Assembly: GCF_010894435.1 (NCBI RefSeq)
Contig: NZ_JAAIXZ010000001.1
Coordinates: 39,906-103,905, forward strand
Origin: Pyxidicoccus trucidator
GTDB lineage: Bacteria > Myxococcota > Myxococcia > Myxococcales > Myxococcaceae
DNA length: 64,000 bases
Direction of reading: 5' to 3'
Shown: positions 36,969 to 45,756 of the stretch, in pieces
Numbering within the stretch: position 1 is the stretch's first letter
Layout: each line of letters starts with the position of its first letter
Notes under the pieces: generated by a model
Seen by the model: only the letters and a program-made list of their open reading frames with translations
Told to the model about the DNA's origin: nothing
The model's database searches: none
Program-made: the position numbers and the translations under genes

Positions 36969-37661
36969 TCAGAAACGTCCCGTGAGCCCCAGCGAGCCAC
37001 CGCTCGGGGACAGGCCCACGGTGGGCGTCCACCACGCGCCAGTGGCGCGCGAGGCCGCGAGCGTCTTCGCCCGTGGAGGACCCGAGGCCGCGGTCACCTC
37101 ATACGTCACGATGGAGGTGACCAGCGGCAGCAGAAGCATCAGGGGCACGGTCTCATCCCCGACGGCCCTCGACATGTAGAGGGCCGCCGACGCGCCTCCC
37201 GCCAGCAACCCCAGCCCCAGCGTGGGCAGGAACCGCCCCCGCCCGCCCAGCAGCGCGCCCGAGCCATACACGCCGATGGCTGTTCCGAGCGACCAGCCGA
37301 CCACCGCTCCGGCCACCATCGGGCGGCCATCGCAGGCATCCCCGGAGCAGCCCATCGCGAGGTCTCCAAGCGGGAGCATGGCCAGCAAACCCGCGAGCCC
37401 GCCCCCCACGCCCCCGAGCGTTCCGCCCAGGGACTCGAGGAGCACCCGGCCCATCACCCGCTCCGGCGGGTCCTGCTTCCACTCCACCGCCGGAGCCACC
37501 CGGGAGGGCAGCGCCTCGTCAACCGCGGGTGTCTCCGCCGCGGCTTCCGGCCCCACTTCCTCCGCATCAATAAGGGGCGGAGGCGCCAGGTCCACGGACT
37601 GGGCGAACCCGAGCCCAGGGGCCAGTGCGAGCACGAGCAACACGACACGGATGTCAGACAC
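36969..37661 (-). CDS. Hypothetical exported membrane protein with Gly-rich helices
   Basis: A 230-residue protein from GTG 37661, with GGAG 8 bases upstream. Signal peptide VSDIRVVLLVLALAPGLGFAQ (Met first). After a Pro/Glu-rich segment come hydrophobic, Gly-rich helices (about 85-125: GGTLGGVGGGLAGLLAML, and later VVGWSLGTAIGVYGSGALL). One disulfide-like pair appears in MGCSGDACDG. I recognise no family. It is downstream of metH, separated by a strong hairpin, and converges with the barrel gene. Confidence 0.65.
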   Translation of the reverse strand: MSDIRVVLLVLALAPGLGFAQSVDLAPPPLIDAEEVGPEAAAETPAVDEALPSRVAPAVEWKQDPPERVMGRVLLESLGGTLGGVGGGLAGLLAMLPLGDLAMGCSGDACDGRPMVAGAVVGWSLGTAIGVYGSGALLGGRGRFLPTLGLGLLAGGASAALYMSRAVGDETVPLMLLLPLVTSIVTYEVTAASGPPRAKTLAASRATGAWWTPTVGLSPSGGSLGLTGRF

Positions 37662-37706
37662 GGGATTCTCCAGCGGGGCGTGGGCCCTCTCGACAAGCGG
37701 GCGCAC

Positions 37707-37739
37707 GCGGGCATGGTGCAGGTTCCGAGCCATGCCCGC
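37707..37739 (-). terminator. Terminator of the sahR-metH operon
   Basis: A perfect 10-bp stem (GCGGGCATGG / CCATGCCCGC) with a 13-nt loop begins 8 bases after the metH stop. No T-run follows. Confidence 0.6.
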
Positions 37740-37747
37740 CGTGCCGC

Positions 37748-40700
37748 TCACGTCACGGAGAAGTACGAGGCCTGCGGGTGGTGGAAGACGATGGCGGACA
37801 CCGAGGCCTCCGGCTCCATCATGCAGCCGTCGGTGAGCTGCACGCCGATGTCCTCCGGCCGCAGCGCGGTGAACAGCTTCGACTGGTCCTCCAGGCGCGG
37901 GCACGCGGGGTAGCCGAAGGAGTAGCGCTTGCCCGAGTACTCCGCGCGGAAGCGCTCCAACATCGTCATGTCGGGCCGGTCCGGCGTGCCCCACATGCTG
38001 CGCAGCTGCGTGTGCAGCAGCTCCGCGTAGCCCTCCGCCGTCTCCAGCGCGAGCGCCTGCACGGCGTGCATCTTCAGGAACTCACCCTTCGCCTTCAGCT
38101 CCTCCGCCAGCTCGCGGATGCCCGAGCCGGCGGTGACGACGAACATGGCCACGTTGTCGCTCGGCTTGCCGCCCTGCAACGGACGCAGGTAGTCCGCGAG
38201 GCACAGCCCGCCGTCGCGGTCCTGGCGCGGGAAGTCGAAGGACGCGGCCTCGCGGCCCGTGCCCCCGTCGAAGAGCACCACGCGGTTGCCGTCGCTGCCC
38301 GCCTGGAAGAACTGGAAGACGGCGCGCGCCTGCATGACGCCGCCGCGAAGCGTGCCCTTCAGCTCCTCCACCGCCGCCTTCAGCGCCAGCGCCTTGCGGC
38401 CCTCCTCCGTCTTCGCGAGGTCCGCCTCGGCCGGCGTGCCCAGCGCGCGCGACGAGGAGCGCAGGCCCAGGTGCCGCCCGTACAGCATCACCGGGTTGAT
38501 GAACCGCCAGATGTGGTCCAGCGGCGTGTTGGACAGCACGTGCCGCTCCCAGTCAGGCGCGGGCGGCACGGCGTCCAGCACCTTCACCTCCGCGCTGCGC
38601 GAGCGAGACACCGGCGCCGTCACGGCGGGGCGCTCCTTCACCTCCTGCGCCAGCTTCTCCCGGCGGGTGGCCAGCTCGCCGCGCAGCTTCTCGTGCGAGC
38701 CCGCGTCCACAATCTGCTTCGCCAGGTCCAGGCCGCTCATCGCGTCCTGCGCGTAGGCCACCGTGCCGCCGCCGTAGGCCGGGGCGATGTTGCGGTCCAC
38801 GAAGTTGCGGCTGAGCGCCGCGCCGCCCACCAGAATCGGCACGTCCACGCCGGCCCGCTTCAGGTCCTCCGCCGTCGCCACCATCTGGTGCGCGCTCTTC
38901 ACCAGCAGGCCCGACAGCCCGAGGATGTCCGGCCGGTGCTCGCGCACCGCCTTCACCAGCTGCTCGGGCGGCACCTTGATGCCCAGATTCACGACGTGGA
39001 AGCCGTTGTTGGCGAGGATGATTTCCACCAGGTTCTTCCCGATGTCGTGCACGTCGCCCTTCACCGTGGCCAGCACGATTTTGCCGCGCATCGCCGCCTG
39101 GGCCTTGCTCATGTGCGGCTCCAGGTGGTTCACTGCGGCCTTCATCGACTCGGCGCTCTGGAGCACCTCCGCCACAATCAGCTCGTTGGCGGCGAAGAGG
39201 CGGCCCACCTCGTCCATGCCCTTCATCAGCGGGCCGTTGATGATTTCCAGCGGCGCGTACTTCTTCATCGCCTCATCCAGGTCCGCGGTGAGGCCGTCGC
39301 GCGTGCCCTCGATGATGTAGCGCTGCAGCCGCTCTTCCAGGGGCAGGCTGCTCACCGCCGCCCGGGCCGGCTTGCGCTCGCGGAAGTGCGCGGCGAAGGG
39401 CGTCACCGGGTCCGTGCCCCGGTTGTAGAGCAGGTCCTCGGCCAGCTTGCGCTCCTCCTCCGGCAGCGAGGCGTAGCGCTCCAGCTTCTCGGAGTTGACC
39501 AGCGCCATGTCCAGGCCCGCCTGGACGCAGTGGTACAGGAAGACGGAGTTGAGCACCTCGCGGCCCGCGGTGGGCAGGCCGAAGGACACGTTGGAGATGC
39601 CCAGCACCGTCTTGCAGCGCGGGAAGCGCTGCTTGATGAGGCGCACGCCCTCAATCGTCTCCACGCCGCTGCCCGTGTACTGCGCGTCGCCCGAGGCGCA
39701 CGGGAAGACGAGCGGGTCGAAGTACAGGTCCTCCGGCTTCATCCCGTACTTCTTCGTCAGCAGCTCGAACGAGCGCTCCGCCACCTCCAGCTTGCGCTGG
39801 CGCGGCACCGCCATGCCCACCTCGTCGATGCAGCCCACCACCAGCGCCGCGCCGAAGCGGCGCGCCAGCGGCACCACCTTCTCGAAGCGCTCCTCGCCGT
39901 CCTCCAGGTTGACCGAGTTGATGATGGCCTTGCCCTGGCTGTACGTGAGCGACATCTCGATGACGCGCTCGTCCGTGGAGTCAATCATCAGGGGCACGCG
40001 CACCTTCTTGACGACCACGTCCAGGAAGCGGCGCATGTCGTCCAGCTCGTCCCGGTCCGGGTTGGCGAGGCAGATGTCGATGACCTGCGCCCCCCGCTTC
40101 ACCTGCGCGCGGGCAATCTCCGAGGCGTCGTCGAACTGGCCGGCGACGATGAGCTCCTTGAACTTCTTGCTGCCGATGACGTTGGTGCGCTCGCCGACGA
40201 TGAGCGGGCGCTGCTCGTCCGTCACCTCCAGGTAGTCCACGCCGGACAGCGTGGCGCGGGGCCGGGGCGTGGCGCTCCGGGGCTTCAGCCCCTTCACCGC
40301 CTGCGCCAGCGTCTCGATGTGGCCCGCGTGCGTGCCACAACAGCCACCCACCACGTTGAGCCAGCCCTCCTCACAGAAGCGCCGCAGCGAGCGCGCAATC
40401 ATGTCCGGCGTCTCGAGGTAGACGCCGTTCTCGTCCGGCAGGCCCGCGTTGGGCACGCACGACACGGGGAACGTGCTCATCGCGGACAGCGAGCGCAGGT
40501 GGTCCGTCATGAAGTCCGGGCCCGTGGCGCAGTTGAGCCCGAGGTACAGGAGGTCCGCGTGCTCCAGCGACGCGGCCAGGCTCTCCACGCTCTGGCCCGC
40601 GAGCATGGTGCCCATGGGCTCAATCGTGCCGGACACCGCCACCGGCAGCGAGTAGCCCAGCTTGCGGAAGGCCTGTTCGATTCCCAGCAGCGCCGCCTTC

Positions 40701-41263
40701 ACGTTGCGCGTGTCCTGCGCCGTCTCCACCAGCAGGTAGTCCGAGCCGCCGCGCGCGAGCCCCTCCGCCTGCACGGCGAAGTTCTCCACCAGCTCCTCGA
40801 AGGTGATGCCGCCGGTGACGCTGATGGCCTTGGTGGTGGGGCCGATGGAGCCCGCCACCCAGCGCATGCGCCCGTCCTTCGCCTCGGCGGCGGCGGCGGC
40901 GTTGCGCGCCAGCCGCGCGGAGGCCTCGTTGATTTCGAGCGCCTTGTGCCCCAGGCCGAACTCGTTGAGCACCAGCGGCGTGCCGCCGAAGCTGTCCGTC
41001 TCCGTCACGTCCGCGCCGGCCGCGAAGTAGCGCGCGTGGACGCTCTCGATGAGCTCCGGCCGGGTGAGGACGAGGTTCTCGTTGCAGCCCTCGTACTCGG
41101 CGCCGCCGAAGTCCGCCGCCTTGAGGTCGGCCCCCTGGAGCAGCGTGCCCATGGCGCCGTCCAGCACCAGCACGCGCTCGCGCATGGCGGCGCGCAGGGC
41201 CTCCACTCGGCGGCCGTTCTCACCAGGCGGGGGCGGCAGGGCGGCGGGCAGGTGGCTCGTCAT
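37748..41263 (-). CDS. metH: Cobalamin-dependent methionine synthase MetH
   Basis: Transfers a methyl group from methyltetrahydrofolate through cobalamin to homocysteine. 1171 residues with all four modules: homocysteine domain (DGAMGTLLQ, zinc ligands in LNCATGP and GGCCGT), folate domain (GERTNVIGSKKF), cobalamin domain (EMSL... then DVHDIGKN with lower-ligand His739, and GLSGLLVKS) and the reactivation domain ending RYSFGYPACP. It overlaps the SahR-like regulator by 4 bases and is followed by a hairpin. No cobalamin or SAM riboswitch precedes the operon. E. coli MetH is 1227 residues, so it is slightly short but complete. Confidence 0.97.
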   Translation of the reverse strand: MTSHLPAALPPPPGENGRRVEALRAAMRERVLVLDGAMGTLLQGADLKAADFGGAEYEGCNENLVLTRPELIESVHARYFAAGADVTETDSFGGTPLVLNEFGLGHKALEINEASARLARNAAAAAEAKDGRMRWVAGSIGPTTKAISVTGGITFEELVENFAVQAEGLARGGSDYLLVETAQDTRNVKAALLGIEQAFRKLGYSLPVAVSGTIEPMGTMLAGQSVESLAASLEHADLLYLGLNCATGPDFMTDHLRSLSAMSTFPVSCVPNAGLPDENGVYLETPDMIARSLRRFCEEGWLNVVGGCCGTHAGHIETLAQAVKGLKPRSATPRPRATLSGVDYLEVTDEQRPLIVGERTNVIGSKKFKELIVAGQFDDASEIARAQVKRGAQVIDICLANPDRDELDDMRRFLDVVVKKVRVPLMIDSTDERVIEMSLTYSQGKAIINSVNLEDGEERFEKVVPLARRFGAALVVGCIDEVGMAVPRQRKLEVAERSFELLTKKYGMKPEDLYFDPLVFPCASGDAQYTGSGVETIEGVRLIKQRFPRCKTVLGISNVSFGLPTAGREVLNSVFLYHCVQAGLDMALVNSEKLERYASLPEEERKLAEDLLYNRGTDPVTPFAAHFRERKPARAAVSSLPLEERLQRYIIEGTRDGLTADLDEAMKKYAPLEIINGPLMKGMDEVGRLFAANELIVAEVLQSAESMKAAVNHLEPHMSKAQAAMRGKIVLATVKGDVHDIGKNLVEIILANNGFHVVNLGIKVPPEQLVKAVREHRPDILGLSGLLVKSAHQMVATAEDLKRAGVDVPILVGGAALSRNFVDRNIAPAYGGGTVAYAQDAMSGLDLAKQIVDAGSHEKLRGELATRREKLAQEVKERPAVTAPVSRSRSAEVKVLDAVPPAPDWERHVLSNTPLDHIWRFINPVMLYGRHLGLRSSSRALGTPAEADLAKTEEGRKALALKAAVEELKGTLRGGVMQARAVFQFFQAGSDGNRVVLFDGGTGREAASFDFPRQDRDGGLCLADYLRPLQGGKPSDNVAMFVVTAGSGIRELAEELKAKGEFLKMHAVQALALETAEGYAELLHTQLRSMWGTPDRPDMTMLERFRAEYSGKRYSFGYPACPRLEDQSKLFTALRPEDIGVQLTDGCMMEPEASVSAIVFHHPQASYFSVT

Positions 41264-42156
41264 GATGGCTTGACTCCGGTCAGCAGGAAGACGCGGAAGG
41301 GACTGACCCCGTCACGCGCGTGCGTCTCGCGGGTGAGGGACGTGAAGCCGACCTCGCGCAGGGCGGCTTCGAGGGATTCGGGCGCGAAGCCCAGGTGCCG
41401 GTGGCCCAGCCGCTCCAGCACCCAACGCTCGTCGTGCGGCATCAACTCCAGCAACACCAGCCGGCCGCCCGGCTTGAGCAGACGGGCGGCCTCGGCCAGC
41501 ACCGCCTGGGGGGACTCCACATGGTGGAGGCTCTGCGAAATCACCACGAGGTCCATCCGCCCCGCCTTCAGCGACAGGCGGTGCAGGTCCTCGCGGAGGA
41601 AGGTGATGTTGGAGCGCTCCTCGCGGCCAGCGCGCTCCCGGGCCTGCACCAGCGCGTCCGCGTTCTGGTCGATGGCCCACACGTGCCGCGCCCAGCGCGC
41701 AATCGCCACGCTCAGCACGCCGGTGCCACAGCCGAAGTCCGCCACGTCCAGCGGCGGCAGCAGGGACGCCAGCGCCCCGGCCCACAGGAACCAGGACTGG
41801 CCCGGCTCCAGCAGCCGCTCGTTGAGCGCCTGCCGGTCCTCGCGCGCACGCAGCAGGTCCTTCAGCCGCGCCGAGTCCCCCGCCTCGTCCTCCGCCTCCC
41901 TCGCCAGCCGGATGAGCGGCCAGCGGGCGTCACCCTGCTCCAGCGACAGCGAGTAGTAGCTGAAGCCCGCCTGCCGCTCCTCGCGCAGCAGCCCCAGGCC
42001 CTTGAGCTTGCCCAGGTGGTGGGACACCGACGACTGCGCCACGCCCACCAGGGACACCAGCTCCGTCACGTTCAACGGGGCCTCGGCCACCAGGCGGAGG
42101 ATTCGCAACCGCGTCGGGTCTCCGAGAGCCCGGAATGACTGGGACAGCTCCTCCAT
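41260..42156 (-). CDS. ArsR-family regulator fused to a SAM methyltransferase domain (SahR-like)
   Basis: A 298-residue fusion: N-terminal winged-helix ArsR domain (about 1-90, FRALGDPTRLRILRLVA, VAQSSVSHHLGKLKGLGL) and a C-terminal class I SAM-dependent methyltransferase fold (about 125-290, VADFGCGTGVLSVAIA, VISQSLHHV). The ArsR metal-site Cys are absent. This architecture is that of SahR, an S-adenosylhomocysteine-responsive regulator of methionine genes. Its stop overlaps metH by 4 bases, and a palindrome covers its own start region. I infer that it represses metH and itself, responding to SAH or SAM; catalysis is not implied. Confidence in the fusion is high, in the SahR assignment moderate. 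Confidence 0.85.
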   Translation of the reverse strand: MEELSQSFRALGDPTRLRILRLVAEAPLNVTELVSLVGVAQSSVSHHLGKLKGLGLLREERQAGFSYYSLSLEQGDARWPLIRLAREAEDEAGDSARLKDLLRAREDRQALNERLLEPGQSWFLWAGALASLLPPLDVADFGCGTGVLSVAIARWARHVWAIDQNADALVQARERAGREERSNITFLREDLHRLSLKAGRMDLVVISQSLHHVESPQAVLAEAARLLKPGGRLVLLELMPHDERWVLERLGHRHLGFAPESLEAALREVGFTSLTRETHARDGVSPFRVFLLTGVKPS

Positions 42157-42161
42157 ATCGC

Positions 42162-42183
42162 CGCATCAACATACATCGATGCG
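42162..42183 (-). promoter_or_regulatory. Palindromic operator candidate for SahR
   Basis: A 22-bp imperfect palindrome with perfect 6-bp arms (CGCATC ... GATGCG) ends 6 bases upstream of the sahR start codon, so bound protein would block transcription or translation initiation. It lies in the 98-bp divergent region shared with the patatin gene. Confidence 0.5.
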
Positions 42184-42254
42184 CTGACACTGGCCAGCCC
42201 GACGTTCGACGCGTCGCGTTGCCTGTTTCCGGACAGTGACGTAGATGATGCGAC

Positions 42255-43133
42255 ATGGCCTCTCCCTCCTTGCACCAGCTCCTCGACGGAAAGCGGTTCG
42301 GCCTGGTCCTCTCCGCGGGCTACTTCGGCTTCTACGGGCACGCCGGCTTCCTCAAGGGACTGGCGACCACGGGCCTCAAGCCCCGCGCGTACGCGGGCAC
42401 GTCCGCGGGCGGCATGGTGGCGGCGTACGCGGCGGCGGGGATTCCGGTGCACGCCATTGAAGAGCTGGTGCTGCGACAGACGCGCGCCAACTTCTGGGAC
42501 CCGGACCCGATTGGCGCGGTGCTGAACGCGGATGCCACGGGGCACGGGCTGACGGGGCTGCTCAAGGGAGAGCGCTTCCGCCGGCTGCTGGAGGACACGC
42601 TGCCGGTGCGCACCTTCGAGGAATTGCCGCACCCGCTGCTGCTCGTGGGCTCCAACCTCACGCTGGGCCGGCACGAGGTCTTCACCTCGGGCGAGCTGGC
42701 GCCGCGCGTCCACGCCACGTGCGCGTACCCAGGCCTGTTCCGCGCGGTGCCGCTGGAGGGCAACCTCTACTGGGACGGCGGACTGGTGGACAAGGCGCCC
42801 GCGCTGTCGCTGAACGAGAGCGCGGTGGGCAAGGACCTGGACGCCATCCTCGTGCACTTCCTGCCCAGCCGGACGCGCAAGGTGGTGGGCGGGCCCATGG
42901 CGTACGCGCAGGGGCTGGCCTCGGGCTCGGCGGCGCTCCGCCGCGACCACTTCCGCCTCCAGCTCACCGTGCTGGAGCAGCGCCAGGTGCCCGTCTACGT
43001 CGTCGTCTCCAACCTGCCGCCGGTGACGCCCACCACCATGGAGCGCGGCTTCGACGCCCTGGACCAGGCGCGCCTGTCCGCCGAGCGCTCCCTGGCGCGG
43101 CCTCCGGTGCCCTTCGCGCAAGCGGAGTGGTGA
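42255..43133 (+). CDS. Patatin-like phospholipase
   Basis: A 292-residue lipid acyl hydrolase. The Ser-Asp dyad is readable: Ser50 in GTSAGG (G-x-S-x-G) and Asp174 in YWDGGLVDKAP (DGG motif). The N-terminal glycine-rich segment (SAGYFGFYGHAG) supplies the oxyanion hole. There is no signal peptide or membrane segment, so it acts in the cytoplasm or is exported by another route. It is divergent from the sahR-metH operon. Confidence 0.88.
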   Translation: MASPSLHQLLDGKRFGLVLSAGYFGFYGHAGFLKGLATTGLKPRAYAGTSAGGMVAAYAAAGIPVHAIEELVLRQTRANFWDPDPIGAVLNADATGHGLTGLLKGERFRRLLEDTLPVRTFEELPHPLLLVGSNLTLGRHEVFTSGELAPRVHATCAYPGLFRAVPLEGNLYWDGGLVDKAPALSLNESAVGKDLDAILVHFLPSRTRKVVGGPMAYAQGLASGSAALRRDHFRLQLTVLEQRQVPVYVVVSNLPPVTPTTMERGFDALDQARLSAERSLARPPVPFAQAEW

Positions 43134-43194
43134 GGCACCGCCGCACACGCCTCCCCCGGCGACGCCCGGCCCTTCCCGGCGGACCGCAGGACTT

Positions 43195-43210
43195 TGTTCA
43201 GCCCTGAACA
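43195..43210. repeat. Perfect palindrome TGTTCAGCCCTGAACA
   Basis: A 7-bp inverted repeat (TGTTCAG / CTGAACA) with a 2-bp centre lies 132 bases before the S8 protease start, in the otherwise featureless gap 43134-43341. It could be an operator or a weak terminator of the patatin gene. Confidence 0.5.
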
Positions 43211-43341
43211 GCGTCCCGAGAATGACCGGGATTCGATGACAGACCGGAATTGCATGCTGCCCGCGTGATTCGTGCATCTCCCGGCATGGGCCTGGAGGGG
43301 CGCGCATCACGGCCGTCCCCTTCCCGAAGTGGAGGCAGTCC

Positions 43342-44949
43342 ATGCCGACGTCGTTCCTCCTGTCGATGCGTCCCCTGCGTGGCGCGCTGCTGTCCCTGTC
43401 CCTGTTGGCGGTGGCCCCCGCCGCCGAAGCCGCACCGAAGTCCCTGGAGCCGCGTGGCCTCGCGGCGAAGCACACCGGCCGCGAGCTCGCCGGTGACACG
43501 TACGTGGAGCGCATCGTGGTGAAGTTCCACGAGGGCAGCCGCGTGCGCCTGCGTGACAACCGCCTGATGCCGCTGGCCTCCGAGCGGGGCGAGGCGGAGC
43601 GCTCGCTGCTGACCGAGCGTCGCCTGAGCGATGAGCGCCTGAAGTCCGACACCGCCGCGGTGGAGTCCCTGCTCGCGCGCGCGCCTCGCATCGGCGTGCC
43701 CGCGCGCCTCTTCGACGAGGCCGAGCCCGTGCTGGAGGCGCGCAAGGCCACGGGTGAGGAGAAGAGCGGCCTGCAGCTGGCCGACCTCAACCTCTACTTC
43801 GAGGTGCCGCTGCTGCCGGGCACCACCGCCGGGAGCGTGGCGGACCTGGTGGGCGAGCTGAACCGCCTGGACGGCGTGGAGGTGGCCTACGCCGAGCCTC
43901 CGCCCGAGCCGGCCATGGTGAACTTCGGCATGGACGCGGCGGTGCGCAGCCTGCTGGCCGCGGCGGACATCCCCCCCACCACGCCGCAGTACCAGGGCAA
44001 CCAGGGCTACCTGAACGTGGCGCCCGGTGGCGTGGACGCCAACTACGCGTGGACGGTGACGGGCGGCCGCGGCACCAACGTGAAGGTGGTGGACATCGAG
44101 GGCGGCTGGCGCACCACGCACGAGGACATGCCGGCGCTCTTCTACCAGGGCGGCACGCAGTACAACGACCTGGGCTGGCGCAACCACGGCACGGCCGTGC
44201 TGGGTGAGATTGTCGGCGTCGCCAACGCGTACGGCGTGACGGGCATCGCCAACGCGGCGCGGGCCGGCATCGAGGGCATCGGCAGCCAGAGCACCGCGAG
44301 CGCCATCTCCAGGGCGGCCACGGCCGCGGGCCTGGGCGGCATCGTCCTCATCGAGCTGCACGCGGGCGGCCCGTCGGACGGCTCGGCGTGCACGTGCAAC
44401 ACCAGCCAGTGCAACTACATCGCGATGGAGTACTGGACGGCGAACTACGACGCCATCCGCACGGCGACCGCCAACGGCGTCATCGTGGTGGAGGCCGCGG
44501 GCAACGGCAGCGCCAACCTGGACGCGGCGGCGTATGGCAATGCCTTCAACCGCAGCGTGCGTGACTCGGGCGCCATCGTCGTGGGCGGCAGCACCGCCAC
44601 CACGCGCGCGCCCATGTGCTGGACGAACTACGGCAGCCGCGTGGACGTGCACGGCTGGGGTGAGCGCGTCTACTCCATGGGCTACGGCAACGTGTTCGGC
44701 TCCGCCAACGGCGAGGACCAGTTCTACACGTCCTCGTTCAGCGGCACGTCGAGCGCCTCGCCCATCGTCGTGGGCGCCGCCGCCAGCGCGCAGGGCGTGG
44801 CCCTGGCCAACGGCCGCCGCCTGACGAGCGTGCAGATGCGCGGCCTGCTCCGCAACAACGGCACCGCGCAGGCCGCCAGCTCGCAGCAGATTGGGCCCCT
44901 GCCTGACCTGCGCAAGGCGCTGCCCAAGGTCATCGCCGGCCAGTACTGA
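43342..44949 (+). CDS. Secreted subtilisin-like serine protease (S8)
   Basis: A 535-residue exported protease for extracellular digestion. The signal peptide (about 1-30, ending APAAEAA) is followed by a propeptide (to about residue 220). The catalytic domain has Asp251 (VVDIEGG), His282 (NHGTAV), the oxyanion Asn in EAAGNGS and Ser470 (GTSSASP). One paired Cys cluster occurs in ACTCNTSQC. Ends at the terminator shared with the immunity-like gene. Myxobacteria secrete many such proteases for predation. Confidence 0.95.
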   Translation: MPTSFLLSMRPLRGALLSLSLLAVAPAAEAAPKSLEPRGLAAKHTGRELAGDTYVERIVVKFHEGSRVRLRDNRLMPLASERGEAERSLLTERRLSDERLKSDTAAVESLLARAPRIGVPARLFDEAEPVLEARKATGEEKSGLQLADLNLYFEVPLLPGTTAGSVADLVGELNRLDGVEVAYAEPPPEPAMVNFGMDAAVRSLLAAADIPPTTPQYQGNQGYLNVAPGGVDANYAWTVTGGRGTNVKVVDIEGGWRTTHEDMPALFYQGGTQYNDLGWRNHGTAVLGEIVGVANAYGVTGIANAARAGIEGIGSQSTASAISRAATAAGLGGIVLIELHAGGPSDGSACTCNTSQCNYIAMEYWTANYDAIRTATANGVIVVEAAGNGSANLDAAAYGNAFNRSVRDSGAIVVGGSTATTRAPMCWTNYGSRVDVHGWGERVYSMGYGNVFGSANGEDQFYTSSFSGTSSASPIVVGAAASAQGVALANGRRLTSVQMRGLLRNNGTAQAASSQQIGPLPDLRKALPKVIAGQY

Positions 44950-44973
44950 GTCAGCACCCGTGTGACTCCGGCC

Positions 44974-45006
44974 CCCACCCTGTTCTCCACGAGGGAACGG
45001 GGTGGG
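44974..45006. terminator. Bidirectional hairpin between convergent genes
   Basis: A 12-bp stem (44974-44985 / 44995-45006, one G-U) with a 9-nt loop follows the protease stop and lies 14 bases from the stop of the leftward immunity-like gene. There is no T-run on either strand. Confidence 0.55.
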
Positions 45007-45019
45007 CGGCCTCCACGAC

Positions 45020-45748
45020 TCACATCTGCGGGTCGCGTTCCCATCCTCGCGTCAGCAGGTGGGTGATGGCCGCATCGAGGGCCGCCTTGCCCGGAGAGCC
45101 CTCCTGCGTCCACAAGGACCAGTGAGGGTTGACGCTCACCTCGAAGCCTCCATCGGGCCGGGAGAGACTGAGCCGGATGGGAGGCTGGTCCGCGAGCCGC
45201 TCCACCGGGCCGGAGACCCACGGTCCTCGCGCGTCCCGCTCGAGTGGGACTTCCACCGGCCCCACTTCCGAACCCAACACGAGGGTGTCCCTCCCCGCGA
45301 AGCGCTCCGGCTCGAACACCCGCACCCGGGTGGCCCGGAAGGTCAGCTCGCTCCAGGCCAGGTGGTCCGCGCCGCCAACAGGCGGCTGCCGCAGGGCCTC
45401 CTCCATCCACGCCCGCAGCACGTCCCGCGTCAGTGCGGGCACCTCACGCTCCAGGTACCGGGAGGAGCCGAGAGAGACCTTCACTCCAGGCGGCAGCACG
45501 GTCCGCAGCAGCCAACCCGGAGGCTCGGGCGTGACGGAGGGATGAAGCGCATAACCCCAGTCATCGACACCCACCAGGTCCAGCGTCACGACCCGGGGTT
45601 CCAGGATGGCGGGCCAGAACGCGTCGACCACCTCCAAGGCGAGCTCCAGCATGCGGCTCTCGCGGATGGGCTGCTCGCCCTGGTCCGGCCACGTATAGAG
45701 AAGATGCTCGGTGTGCCCTGGGTAGAAATGGATGACGGCGTCTTCCAT
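45020..45748 (-). CDS. Hypothetical protein, putative immunity partner of the upstream giant protein
   Basis: A 242-residue soluble protein starting at ATG 45748, 8 bases after the giant gene, with a GAGGGAG ribosome site. No signal peptide. It begins MEDAVIHFYPGHTEHLLYT and ends with a Trp-containing NPHWSLWTQEGSPGKAALDAA... helix region, reminiscent of small single-domain immunity proteins, but I recognise no named family. Position right behind a toxin-like gene is the main argument for an immunity role. It may instead be a chaperone or adaptor. Confidence 0.6.
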   Translation of the reverse strand: MEDAVIHFYPGHTEHLLYTWPDQGEQPIRESRMLELALEVVDAFWPAILEPRVVTLDLVGVDDWGYALHPSVTPEPPGWLLRTVLPPGVKVSLGSSRYLEREVPALTRDVLRAWMEEALRQPPVGGADHLAWSELTFRATRVRVFEPERFAGRDTLVLGSEVGPVEVPLERDARGPWVSGPVERLADQPPIRLSLSRPDGGFEVSVNPHWSLWTQEGSPGKAALDAAITHLLTRGWERDPQM

Positions 45749-45756
45749 GCACTCCC

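Noticed and set aside
37625..41956. Rightward frame of 1443 codons spanning metH and the regulator.
   Set aside because: Codon-bias shadow rich in His, Arg, Leu and Val with no domains; the opposite strand holds complete MetH.
42157..42254. Cobalamin or SAM riboswitch in front of sahR-metH.
   Set aside because: Only 98 bases lie before the divergent patatin gene, and no B12-box or SAM aptamer pattern is visible; a palindrome is there instead.
43195..43210. LexA box.
   Set aside because: It contains GTTCAG, but the flanking bases do not fit the reported Myxococcus motif CTRHAMRYBYGTTCAG on either strand.
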